Source: Bacteroidetes bacterium ADurb.Bin139 | Lineage (GTDB): Bacteria; Bacteroidota; Bacteroidia; Bacteroidales; UBA932 | Reading direction: 5' to 3' | Assembly (NCBI GenBank): GCA_002070565.1 | Contig: MWDM01000017.1 | Coordinates: 1-34,581 of the forward strand | DNA length: 34,581 nt | In this document: piece by piece, positions 16,050 through 23,915 of the stretch | Numbering within the stretch: position 1 is the stretch's first letter | Layout of the letters: every line of letters begins with the position of its first letter | Translations under genes and position numbers: made by a program | Notes under the pieces: generated by a model | What the model was told of the DNA's origin: nothing | Seen by the model: the letters and a program-made list of their open reading frames with translations, nothing else | Databases searched by the model: none

Positions 16050-17231
16050 ATGGGCAGGAAACATAAAACAGGGCGGTTTTTAAGGAGGGCGGGTATTGTT
16101 GTGTCGCTTTTTTTCCTGGTACGCCAGATGCCGCTCTATAAACCGGCTTTGGAAGATCCGTTTTCGGGGCAATACTGGTACAATCCTTATGAACAGGTGC
16201 ATCCCGGGGGGCGTTGGCTCAGGGCCAATTTTCACGCCCATTCCAATGCCTGGGGGTTCTTCACCAACGGGCGCAAAAATACCAGGGAGGACATCGTGCT
16301 CAAGTACGATTCACTGGGGTATGATATTATTGGAATTTCAGATTATCAACATATTACGGATTCTTTGGCGCTTGCCGGTGCCGGAACGCCTTCCGCTCCG
16401 CGGCTCTATATTCCGGTCTATGAGCACGGGTTCAATGTGCTGAAAACGCACCAAAGTTCCATAGGGGCACGCAAGGTTTACTGGAATGACTTTATCCTGC
16501 CCCAGACATGGTCGCAAAAGCAACACATCCTCAACAGGCTGCAAGAACGCGCGGCCCTGGTGGCCCTTAATCATCCGGCCTGGATGGGAGGTTACAGCCA
16601 GAGGGATGTGCGCAGGCTGTCCGGTTACCACCTTTTTGAGGTGCTTAATGATTTCTGGATTTCTGAAGGCCTTTGGGACGTGGCCCTGTCCTCGGGCAAG
16701 CCGGCCATGCTCATTGCTGGTGACGATGCCCACAATGTTTTCAAGCCCACAGACCTGGCCCGGGACCTGACCATGATTTTTTCCAATAGTTTGCCAGGTA
16801 CTTCCTGTCCGCCCAAAACTGTTTACCGGGCACTTGAAACGGGCGCAGCCTATGGCATAGAAGTGACCCGCCGTGTAGCACGGGGTTCTGTGGTGCAAAA
16901 GCGCGCCTGTCTGGATGCGATGCCCGTGTTGCAGTCTTGCCGCATAAAGGGAGACAGCCTGGTTGTGGTCCTGACAGGCAGGGCCCGGCAATTCAACTTT
17001 ATTGGGCAGGACGGGGCGTTTCTCAAAAGTGTACCGGGAACGGCAGACGGTGCTGCAGACTCTGCTTTTTATATTTTGCAGGCGCAGGACCGTTATGTGC
17101 GGGTGAAGATTTCCCTGCCCGACAGTTCGCACCTGTACCTGAATCCGGTGATGCGAACTGCCGCAAAGAACAATAAACCCACCATGCCTGCGGTGCAAAA
17201 ACGCCGGCTATTTACTATCTTTGACTCATGA
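16050..17231 (+). CDS. Membrane-anchored PHP-domain metallohydrolase
   Basis: 393-aa protein. A basic N-terminus and one hydrophobic segment (about 14-26) form a signal anchor, so the body should be periplasmic. The PHP (polymerase and histidinol phosphatase) metal motifs are in order: HAH at 62-64, SDYQH ending at His101, EH at 125-126, NHPAW with His175, and GDDAH at 224-228. This set suggests a divalent-metal phosphoesterase. After about 265 a small beta-rich tail follows. The substrate is unknown; placement between waaA and mlaEF hints at an envelope or lipid-linked phosphate ester, which is inference. The last codons (TIFDS) are written by the mlaE promoter box, and the stop overlaps the mlaE start codon. 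Confidence 0.8.
   Translation: MGRKHKTGRFLRRAGIVVSLFFLVRQMPLYKPALEDPFSGQYWYNPYEQVHPGGRWLRANFHAHSNAWGFFTNGRKNTREDIVLKYDSLGYDIIGISDYQHITDSLALAGAGTPSAPRLYIPVYEHGFNVLKTHQSSIGARKVYWNDFILPQTWSQKQHILNRLQERAALVALNHPAWMGGYSQRDVRRLSGYHLFEVLNDFWISEGLWDVALSSGKPAMLIAGDDAHNVFKPTDLARDLTMIFSNSLPGTSCPPKTVYRALETGAAYGIEVTRRVARGSVVQKRACLDAMPVLQSCRIKGDSLVVVLTGRARQFNFIGQDGAFLKSVPGTADGAADSAFYILQAQDRYVRVKISLPDSSHLYLNPVMRTAAKNNKPTMPAVQKRRLFTIFDS
17216..17223 (+). promoter_or_regulatory. -7 promoter box of mlaEF, inside the PHP coding sequence
   Basis: TATCTTTG, perfect consensus, exactly 4 nt before mlaE ATG 17228. It lies within the last codons of the upstream gene. mlaEF could therefore be transcribed both from the PHP promoter and from this one. 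Confidence 0.55.
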
Positions 17232-17974
17232 TCAGAAAAACCTTTGAACTGATAGGAGAATACATCCTGCTCATGAAACGGGTCTTTACCCGGCCCGAAA
17301 AGTGGCGTATTTTCTGGAAACAGTGCCTGGTAGAAATGGAAAAGCTGGGAATGACCTCGGTTCCCCTGATAGGGGTTATTTCCCTGGCCATCGGGGCTGT
17401 CCTGGTTATCCAGACTGCCTACAACATTGAAAACCCCTTTATTCCCAAAATGTACGTGGGGTACATGGTGCGGGAAAGCCTGATCCTGGAATTCTCCTGT
17501 ACCATGGTGGCATTGATCCTGGCCGGCAAGGTGGGCTCCAACATTTCTTCTGACATTGGCACCATGCGGCTCACAGAGCAGATAGATGCCATGGAAATGA
17601 TGGGCATAAACTCGGCCAATTACCTGATATTGCCCAAAGTGGTGTCTGTATGCCTGTTCAATCCCATTCTCATGCTCTTCAGCCTGATGGCAGGTATCCT
17701 GGGAGGCTGGCTGATTGTGGCCACCACCGGAATGATCACCCCCAGCCAGTATGCTACCGGATTGCGCTTTGCCTTTAACGGGTATTATATTATATATGCC
17801 CTCACCAAAATGGTGGTATTCAGTTTTATCATTGTCACGGTTTCTGCCCTCTACGGGTATTCGCCCAAAGAAAACTCCCTGGAAGTGGGTCGCGCCAGCA
17901 CGCGTTCCATTGTGGCCATCTGCCTGCTGATCCTGATTGCTGACCTGGCCCTTACCCAATTGATGCTCAACTGA
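17228..17974 (+). CDS. mlaE: MlaE-type ABC transporter permease
   Basis: 248-aa inner-membrane permease of the MCE/Mla lipid transport system that moves phospholipids between the inner membrane and the periplasm. An amphipathic N-terminal helix is followed by about five membrane segments. The family-typical cytoplasmic coupling region GKVGSNISSDIGTMRLTEQIDAMEMMGI is present; it contains the conserved E-Q-I-D-A-M/L motif. It overlaps mlaF by one base (TGATG), so ATPase and permease are made together. No MCE-domain substrate-binding gene (mlaD) follows in this window. Confidence 0.93.
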   Translation: MIRKTFELIGEYILLMKRVFTRPEKWRIFWKQCLVEMEKLGMTSVPLIGVISLAIGAVLVIQTAYNIENPFIPKMYVGYMVRESLILEFSCTMVALILAGKVGSNISSDIGTMRLTEQIDAMEMMGINSANYLILPKVVSVCLFNPILMLFSLMAGILGGWLIVATTGMITPSQYATGLRFAFNGYYIIYALTKMVVFSFIIVTVSALYGYSPKENSLEVGRASTRSIVAICLLILIADLALTQLMLN

Positions 17975-18729
17975 TGATATCTGTACAGAACATAAACAAA
18001 TTCTTTGGGTCCCAGCAGGTGCTCTCAGATATATCTGTGGATTTTGAAGAAGGAAAAACCAACCTGATCATAGGGGCCAGCGGCTCGGGAAAAACAGTTC
18101 TGCTCAAGGCCATTGCCGGACTTCATAACATAGATTCGGGCCGCATTCTCTACGACAAAACCGATTTTATCACCCTGGACCATAAAAAAAGAATAACCAT
18201 TCATAAACAAATGGGCATGCTCTTCCAGGGGGCCGCGCTTTTTGACTTTGCCACTGCCCGGGAGAATGTCCGCTTTCCCCTTGATTTTTTCACAGACTGG
18301 TCCCTTTCCCGGAAAGACGAACGGGTTGATTTTTGCCTGAATCGTGTGAACCTGGGCGATATAGGGGACAAATACCCCTCCGAACTGAGCGGCGGAATGC
18401 AAAAACGGGTGGGTATAGCGCGGGCCATTGTCATGAATCCCGGATATTTGTTCTGTGACGAGCCCAACTCGGGGCTGGATCCGCAGACTGCCATTGTAAT
18501 TGACCGCCTAATCAGCGAATTAACCCATGAATACCGTATGACCACCATCATCAATACCCACGACATGAACTCGGTAATGGCCATAGGGGAAAAGGTTGTA
18601 TTCCTATACAAGGGAAAAAAAGAGTGGGAAGGAAGCAGGGACACCATCCTGCAATCCAGTAACAAAGCCCTGAATGATTTTGTGTTTGCCTCTGAAATGG
18701 CCCGGCTCCTGAAGGAACCTAAATTCTGA
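17974..18729 (+). CDS. mlaF: MlaF-type ABC transporter ATP-binding protein
   Basis: 251-aa ABC ATPase partner of MlaE. Walker A is GASGSGKT (about 34-41), the Q-loop is in MGMLFQGAALFD, the signature is LSGGMQKRVGIARA, Walker B is YLFCDEPNSGLDP, and the H-loop His is in INTHDMNSV. The GGMQKR signature and the NSGLDP extension are typical of MlaF/MkL ATPases rather than general importers. The 3' end overlaps the convergent barrel-protein gene by 11 bp. Confidence 0.94.
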   Translation: MISVQNINKFFGSQQVLSDISVDFEEGKTNLIIGASGSGKTVLLKAIAGLHNIDSGRILYDKTDFITLDHKKRITIHKQMGMLFQGAALFDFATARENVRFPLDFFTDWSLSRKDERVDFCLNRVNLGDIGDKYPSELSGGMQKRVGIARAIVMNPGYLFCDEPNSGLDPQTAIVIDRLISELTHEYRMTTIINTHDMNSVMAIGEKVVFLYKGKKEWEGSRDTILQSSNKALNDFVFASEMARLLKEPKF

Positions 18730-19933
18730 ACCGGATCCCCAGTTCCATCCTGAACTGTGTGGGTTGCACGGTCCGGATGCTTTTGGGCTGGTTGTTGTCA
18801 AAGTAGTGCGAAACCGTAGGCTCTATGTAAATGCCCATCAGTTCTGACCATTTGTATTCTATACCCAGCCCCCCGTAAACAGACCACTGGACTCCCTGTA
18901 CCGGAACATACTGCCGGGTAGTCACGTCGTTCAGCTGGCAGATGTATTCGTCGGCAACGGCCCTGTCTACGGCACCTCCGCCAACGGCATAGACTGTCAG
19001 GTGGGGCGTATTGACCATGCGCAGATACACGCTCACCGGGATTCCTATGTAATGCGTGTTCTGGTTGACAATATAAGACTTGTCGGCTGTATGCACCTGG
19101 TATTCTCCCCGTAGCAGGGTATAGGTGAGGGAAGCCCCTACAGACAACCATTTGTTGAACTCTTTCTGGACGTTGATCCCGGCAGAAATGGGGGTCGAGA
19201 AATGGGCCGAGATCCGGTTCATATCGTTTTCATCAAAGTTGGGAGCCATGTCATCCGGGATGCCCAGGTTGTCCAGGTCGCTGCCGGCCAGGCTCAGGGG
19301 TGTTTCCCATTTGGTGGTATAGGTGGAAGGGGTGAACAGGTATGTGCCGTTGATGGCTCCCTGGTAGGAAAAGTTGGCAGCGGTGATCCATTTCTTGTTC
19401 AGCCTGGTGTTTTTGGGAGGGTCGGCGGGAAACAGGCCGTTTTTTGCAGGAGACTTAACATTGACCGGTTCTTCCACGGGTATATCCTTGTGGATAACGG
19501 GCTCTTCCACAGCAGCCTGCAGGGGAGCATCCTGCTCAGGTTCATGGGAGGGGATGGCTGCGGGCGGTACGGTGATCTCGGAAGTTGCAGGTGTCAGGGA
19601 GCGAATGCGCAGCAGCCTGAGCTCCTGCGGGGAATATAATTGGGGGATATTTTCCAGGTGGGCGGTAAGATCAAGAGCGGCAGGCTCCCGGACAATCCTG
19701 TAAACGGTCTGGGGCGCGGAAGCATTCCTGCCTGGCCGTGGCATAAATAAAAAGAACAGCAGCAACAGGCAGGCGGCCGCCGCCGGGACCAGGATCAGGA
19801 CCCTTCTGCGGCGCAGGAACGCTTTGCGCCCCGAAAGCCTGGCTGCCAGGGCATCCCAGTCTCCGTTTTCGCCAGGGGTGGAGAAGTTGTAGAGCTTCTC
19901 CCGGATTATCTTATCAAACAAATTGTCATTCAT
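18719..19933 (-). CDS. Sigma-operon protein: cytoplasmic N-terminus, one TM segment, C-terminal outer-membrane-type beta-barrel domain
   Basis: 404-aa protein without a signal peptide. Residues 1-40 are charged and helical (FDKIIREKLYNFSTPGENGD and a WDALAARL motif). A basic stretch and a single hydrophobic segment follow (about 45-64), then a Pro/Glu-rich linker to about 175. A C-terminal domain (about 180-404) has barrel-like strands ending in GIRFRI. It lies third in an operon with an ECF sigma factor. A cytoplasmic tail plus TM plus periplasmic domain next to an ECF sigma factor is what an anti-sigma factor looks like, but no known anti-sigma motif is visible, so that role is inference. 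I use ATG 19933, which overlaps the upstream lipoprotein gene by 8 bp; a TTG at 19936 is less likely. Confidence 0.7.
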   Translation of the reverse strand: MNDNLFDKIIREKLYNFSTPGENGDWDALAARLSGRKAFLRRRRVLILVPAAAACLLLLFFLFMPRPGRNASAPQTVYRIVREPAALDLTAHLENIPQLYSPQELRLLRIRSLTPATSEITVPPAAIPSHEPEQDAPLQAAVEEPVIHKDIPVEEPVNVKSPAKNGLFPADPPKNTRLNKKWITAANFSYQGAINGTYLFTPSTYTTKWETPLSLAGSDLDNLGIPDDMAPNFDENDMNRISAHFSTPISAGINVQKEFNKWLSVGASLTYTLLRGEYQVHTADKSYIVNQNTHYIGIPVSVYLRMVNTPHLTVYAVGGGAVDRAVADEYICQLNDVTTRQYVPVQGVQWSVYGGLGIEYKWSELMGIYIEPTVSHYFDNNQPKSIRTVQPTQFRMELGIRFRI

Positions 19934-20393
19934 CAACCAAAGGGATTAATGTTTTGTTAACGGTCATATAAGCACTGCCAAAAAACCGTGGTCCATGCTC
20001 AAGAATCTCTTCCTGGCTCAGCTTGAAAGTGGGCAGCATGAAATGAACATACAATGTCTCGGAATTGTACAGTGGATTGTGATGTTCTCCCAGGGTATTG
20101 AATACCAGGCGAAATTCCTGTGATATGGGAAAGGCTATGGTTTGGGTGCGGAAATATCCCGTTGAGTCTGTAAACACGGTATCCTCAAGACGCAGGTTTA
20201 CAGGCATCCCAGAAATTGGTTCCTGCGCCAGTGAGTCAATGATCTGGCCGTGAACAACAAAAAAGGCATGCGGATACTTGCGTGTGGACATAGAATCCGG
20301 TTCTTTCCCATCATAGCGGAAAGGTATGCTGTCCTGGCACGCGGCAGTAAGCACCGTCAGTATGGCAAATCCTATGAGAGGTATCCGTTTCAT
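19926..20393 (-). CDS. Lipoprotein with a carboxypeptidase-regulatory-like (Ig-like) domain
   Basis: 155-aa protein with a lipoprotein signal peptide; the lipidated Cys is probably Cys19 in LTAACQD. The mature part begins with a variable stretch, then VHGQIIDSLAQEPISGMPV..FTDSTGYF, the pattern of a CarboxypepD_reg-like beta-sandwich found in many Bacteroidota surface proteins. No enzyme motif is visible. It is second in the sigma-factor operon, overlapping the sigma gene by 4 bp (ATGA) and the barrel gene by 8 bp. It could be the envelope sensor or target of the system; this is inferred only from position. Confidence 0.7.
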   Translation of the reverse strand: MKRIPLIGFAILTVLTAACQDSIPFRYDGKEPDSMSTRKYPHAFFVVHGQIIDSLAQEPISGMPVNLRLEDTVFTDSTGYFRTQTIAFPISQEFRLVFNTLGEHHNPLYNSETLYVHFMLPTFKLSQEEILEHGPRFFGSAYMTVNKTLIPLVDE

Positions 20394-20956
20394 TTCAGAT
20401 CATTCAGTTTATTCTGTAGCCATGACCTTGCCCTGGAATACTGGGAACGGGAAGTGCTTTCGCTGATGTCCAGTAATTTTGCAATTTCGTTGTGCGAGTA
20501 TCCTTCAATGGCATACATGTTAAATATGGTGCGGAATCCGTAAGGCATCTGTTCCATGCACCGCAGGATATCGTCTGCCGAAATGTTTTCCAGGATCAGT
20601 CCCGAAGTCACAGACCTTGCGGTCGAGTTTTCTATGGGCTCGCTGTAGCGCAGGGCATCGTTCCTGCGAAGGTAGGTTAGCGACATGTTGACAAAAATTT
20701 TCCGCGCCCAGCCTTCAAAAGAACCCGTCCCTGCATAGGTCCCTATTTTATCGAACAACACCACAAATCCATCCTGAACAATATCCCTGGCGGTCTCCCT
20801 GTTGCCTGTATAACGTTGACAGACAGCCAGCATTCTGGAATAAAGACGCTCATAAATAACACGTTGCGCTGCAGCATCATTTTTTTTGCAGGCCGCAATG
20901 AGGTCAATTTCCGGTATGTCTTTATTTAGATGAAAATTACGGCCGGAATGTTGCAT
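20390..20956 (-). CDS. ECF-type RNA polymerase sigma factor
   Basis: 188-aa sigma-70 family protein with only regions 2 and 4. Region 2 (about 30-95) includes GNRETARDIVQDGFVVLFDK, the -10 recognition helix area, and FEGWARKIFVNMSLTYLRR. Region 4 (about 130-185) includes MPYGFRTIFNMYAIEGYSHN and a helix-turn-helix EIAKLLDISESTSRSQYSRA. It heads a three-gene operon with a lipoprotein and a TM/barrel protein, and probably controls an envelope response. Its promoter carries an ordinary -7 box, so autoregulation is not evident. Confidence 0.93.
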   Translation of the reverse strand: MQHSGRNFHLNKDIPEIDLIAACKKNDAAAQRVIYERLYSRMLAVCQRYTGNRETARDIVQDGFVVLFDKIGTYAGTGSFEGWARKIFVNMSLTYLRRNDALRYSEPIENSTARSVTSGLILENISADDILRCMEQMPYGFRTIFNMYAIEGYSHNEIAKLLDISESTSRSQYSRARSWLQNKLNDLK

Positions 20957-20983
20957 GGATATGAGAAAATTCTACAGGCTAAA

Positions 20984-20991
20984 CAAATGTA
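20984..20991 (-). promoter_or_regulatory. -7 promoter box of the ECF sigma operon
   Basis: Minus-strand TACATTTG, perfect TAnnTTTG, 27 nt before the start codon at 20956; predicted leader about 23 nt. Confidence 0.6.
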
Positions 20992-21021
20992 AAATAAATA
21001 ATTGAATTGAACGAATTATGG

Positions 21022-21029
21022 TAACTTTG
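21022..21029 (+). promoter_or_regulatory. -7 promoter box of the TPR lipoprotein gene
   Basis: TAACTTTG, 24 nt before ATG 21054. It begins after the in-frame ATG at 21018, so that upstream ATG cannot be in the mRNA. This decides the start and reveals the lipoprotein signal. Confidence 0.65.
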
Positions 21030-21053
21030 CAACTCCCGCAATACTTTGAACCC

Positions 21054-22739
21054 ATGTGGAAGCGATTTTTTATCCTGTTGTCATTTATTGTGTTGGCCTC
21101 GTGCGGATATCGTGCCGAAGTTGCCGCCGAAGAATCCGGTGTGTTGTTTCACCAGGGACTGAAAATGTTTTACCTGGGAGATCTTCCCCAGGCAAGGGAT
21201 TTTTTTAAGCGCGCTGTTTCACGGCAAAAAGACAACGATGCCGCCTTCTATTACCTGGCGCAGATAGCCGGTTATGCCGGACAATGGAACGAATCGGAGC
21301 AATACCTGCAAAAAGCCCTGAAGCTGGATCCGGGAAATTACTGGTACCGCCTGCAGCAGGCAAAACTGGCCGTAGCCGCGGGCAAAGTAGAGGAAGCCGG
21401 GTTGCTTTATGAAAAATTATGGAAGGATAATCCCGGCAAAACAGAACTGCTCTATGACCTGATTGGATTATATACGAACAGTCACCAGACAGACAAAGCC
21501 CTGGAGCTGTTAGATACGCTGGAAAGCAGAGAAGGAGTGACCGAATCGGGAGTCCTGCTGCGCTTTAACCTGACCGTGGACAGGGACAAGGAAGCTGCCA
21601 GGACCCTGTTGCGTGAATACGCAGACCATACGCCCACTACACGGGTCCTAAGCATTCTGGGAGACCTTGAAGCAAGTGACGGGGAAATGGAAAAAGCCGG
21701 GGAATATTACCAGAAAGCGCTTGAATCGGATCCCGCCTTTATGCCGGCTGTTTTTGGCATGGCCGAGGTCCACCGCATGAAGCGACAGTTTGACCTGTAT
21801 TTTCAGAACATCAACATTTTTCTTGCATACCCACAGGTGGACGTGAGAATGAAGACAGATTACCTGAAACAAATCCTGGAAACCAGGGCCTTTGTTGCCA
21901 CCTTCCAGCCGCAGGTGGACACCCTGTTCCAGAGTGCACGCAGTGCACACAGGACAGACAGCACCCTGGCCTATATCTATGCCGGATTCCTTATCCAGAC
22001 ACAAAATCCTTCCGCTGCCCTGGAGGTGATCAAAGAAAACATACGTTATTATTCCAATGATTACCACGCCTGGTACCAGACTCTGGGTGTGATCTATTAC
22101 CTGAAGGAGTGGCCCCTGTTATGCGAATACGGGAGCAAGGCGCTGGAAAATTTCCCCGATGATGCCGATTTTGGCAGCCTCTACGGGCTGGCATTGTGGC
22201 AGACCGGGCAACTGGACCAGGCCATTGCCCGGTTTGAAAGAATCCTGTCCCTGCTTAAAAAGAAAGACAACAAAAACAAGGTCCAGACCTTGTCGCTGCT
22301 GGGAGACCTTTACCATGAAAAAGGGGACTGGGAACGTTCCTTCAAAACATATGAAGAAGTACTCCGCCTGGACGGGCAGAACCTGCCGGTTCTGAACAAT
22401 TATGCCTATTACCTTTCACTCCAGGGCGAACAGCTGGAAAAAGCACTCTCCATGAGCCAGGTAACCATTGAAAAAGAACCCAACAATGCCACTTACCTTG
22501 ACACCTACGGCTGGATCCTGCACCTGCTGGGCCGTTCCGCCGAGGCCAGAAACATTTTCAGGCAGGCCATGGCATATGGGGGAAAAGAAAACGCCGAGGT
22601 CCTGAACCATTACGGGGACGTTCTCAACGCCCTGAACGAGCCGCTTATGGCCATCGTTTACTGGCAACAGGCTTACGCTATAGACCCCCGGGAAGATATC
22701 CTTAAAAAAATTGAAACCAACAAAAAAAGCGGGCAATAG
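21054..22739 (+). CDS. TPR-repeat lipoprotein
   Basis: 561-aa protein starting with a short lipoprotein signal (MWKRFFILLSFIVLASCG, lipidated Cys17). The rest is a long TPR solenoid: repeats such as AFYYLAQIAGYAGQWNESEQ, AGEYYQKALESDPAFMPAVF and a C-terminal set ending in a DPREDILKKI segment. These scaffolds bind proteins; the lipid anchor puts it in the periplasm or at the outer membrane. It is followed after 3 nt by an EnvC-like gene, a pairing that suggests a role in septal or cell-wall remodelling (inference). Confidence 0.85.
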   Translation: MWKRFFILLSFIVLASCGYRAEVAAEESGVLFHQGLKMFYLGDLPQARDFFKRAVSRQKDNDAAFYYLAQIAGYAGQWNESEQYLQKALKLDPGNYWYRLQQAKLAVAAGKVEEAGLLYEKLWKDNPGKTELLYDLIGLYTNSHQTDKALELLDTLESREGVTESGVLLRFNLTVDRDKEAARTLLREYADHTPTTRVLSILGDLEASDGEMEKAGEYYQKALESDPAFMPAVFGMAEVHRMKRQFDLYFQNINIFLAYPQVDVRMKTDYLKQILETRAFVATFQPQVDTLFQSARSAHRTDSTLAYIYAGFLIQTQNPSAALEVIKENIRYYSNDYHAWYQTLGVIYYLKEWPLLCEYGSKALENFPDDADFGSLYGLALWQTGQLDQAIARFERILSLLKKKDNKNKVQTLSLLGDLYHEKGDWERSFKTYEEVLRLDGQNLPVLNNYAYYLSLQGEQLEKALSMSQVTIEKEPNNATYLDTYGWILHLLGRSAEARNIFRQAMAYGGKENAEVLNHYGDVLNALNEPLMAIVYWQQAYAIDPREDILKKIETNKKSGQ

Positions 22740-22742
22740 GCC

Positions 22743-23915
22743 ATGAAACGGATTTTGCTGATCCTATCCATGCTCCTGGCGGCAGGCATAACTGCCCGGG
22801 CCCAGGAAGTGGAGGAACTGCAGTCCCGCAACCGCCGGCTCCGGGAAGAGATCGCCACGCTCGAAAACAGGATCCACGCTACGGCAGACAACATCCGTGA
22901 CCAGCTCACGCAGTACAGGCTGGGCCAGCGTCTGTTGTCCAGCCGTCAGGAACTGATCAGGGGCATGGAACAGGAACTGGCTACGCTCAACAACCGCATT
23001 TCTGAAAAAAGCAATATGATTGGCCGCTTAAGGCAGGAACACAGTGACCTGCTTACCGCGTATCAGACCCTGTTGCAGCAGGCGTACAGGCATCGCGACC
23101 GGAAACTCTGGATCATGCACGTGCTTTCCAGCGAAAGCGCCTCGCAGGCCTACCGCCGGTGGCGTTACTTCCGCAATTACAGCGACTATATGCGTGCCCA
23201 GGAACGGAAGATCCGGGATATGCAGGACAGTCTGGGCCGGGAAGAGGCGCAGCTGGTTTCCCTGCAAAAGGAGCGTGTAAAGGCCCGGGACAACATGGCC
23301 CTTGAAATCACCCGGATGGAAAAAGACCAGCAGCTTCTTGACGGCAACATCAAAAAGATGCAACAGAATGAAAAGCAGCTGAAAGCCGAATTACAAAAAC
23401 GCATAGACGAACAGCGTAAACTGGACAGGGAAATCAGGGAAGCACTGGCAACACTGGAAAAGAAAGACCTGGCCGGGGATCCGGCAGCCGCAGAGGCAGC
23501 GCGTGCCCTTTCGGAAGATTTTGCCGCCAACAAGGGCAACCTCCCCTGGCCCTTGAAAGATGCCATCATTATTGAACGTTTTGGCCGTATTACCGACCCC
23601 AAATGGGGTTTTACCTTTGACAACAAGGGCGTTACACTTTCAGGGGCCAGGGGAGGGGAAGTAAGGACCATTTTCAACGGCACCGTATCCAGTATCTGGA
23701 TGGACAACAGGGACAGTTACCTGATCCGGGTGCTGGTAACGCACGGACAGTTCAGCACCATTTATTGCCACATGGCAGAGGTGGTAGTCAAAGAAGGGGA
23801 TAAGGTGGTGACGGGACAGAAACTGGGGACGTTGTCTCCCCGTGGGGAAGGCAACAGTTACTTTCAGCTGCTCCGCAGCGGGGTGCCCGTCAATCCGGCA
23901 GATTGGTGCCGATAA
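22743..23915 (+). CDS. EnvC-like murein hydrolase activator with degenerate LytM (M23) domain
   Basis: 390-aa exported protein with signal peptide 1-20 (ending ARAQ). A long coiled coil runs from about 22 to 245, and a LytM/M23 fold from about 285 to 385. The usual zinc site has been lost: the HxxxD motif is N-K-G-V-T (Asn294, Thr298) and the final HxH is N-S-Y (Asn371, Tyr373). Only the YxH histidine (His343) remains. Coiled coil plus inactive LytM is the design of EnvC, which activates N-acetylmuramoyl-L-alanine amidases instead of cutting the wall itself. Probably cotranscribed with the TPR lipoprotein; it overlaps the convergent kinase gene by 26 bp. Confidence 0.88.
   Translation: MKRILLILSMLLAAGITARAQEVEELQSRNRRLREEIATLENRIHATADNIRDQLTQYRLGQRLLSSRQELIRGMEQELATLNNRISEKSNMIGRLRQEHSDLLTAYQTLLQQAYRHRDRKLWIMHVLSSESASQAYRRWRYFRNYSDYMRAQERKIRDMQDSLGREEAQLVSLQKERVKARDNMALEITRMEKDQQLLDGNIKKMQQNEKQLKAELQKRIDEQRKLDREIREALATLEKKDLAGDPAAAEAARALSEDFAANKGNLPWPLKDAIIIERFGRITDPKWGFTFDNKGVTLSGARGGEVRTIFNGTVSSIWMDNRDSYLIRVLVTHGQFSTIYCHMAEVVVKEGDKVVTGQKLGTLSPRGEGNSYFQLLRSGVPVNPADWCR

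Noticed and set aside
17228..18729. A complete Mla/MCE transport operon
   Set aside because: Only permease and ATPase genes are present; no MCE-domain (MlaD) or periplasmic partner follows before the convergent gene.
21018..21053. Upstream start of the TPR lipoprotein at ATG 21018
   Set aside because: The -7 box at 21022-21029 lies after it, and starting at 21054 gives a proper lipoprotein signal peptide.
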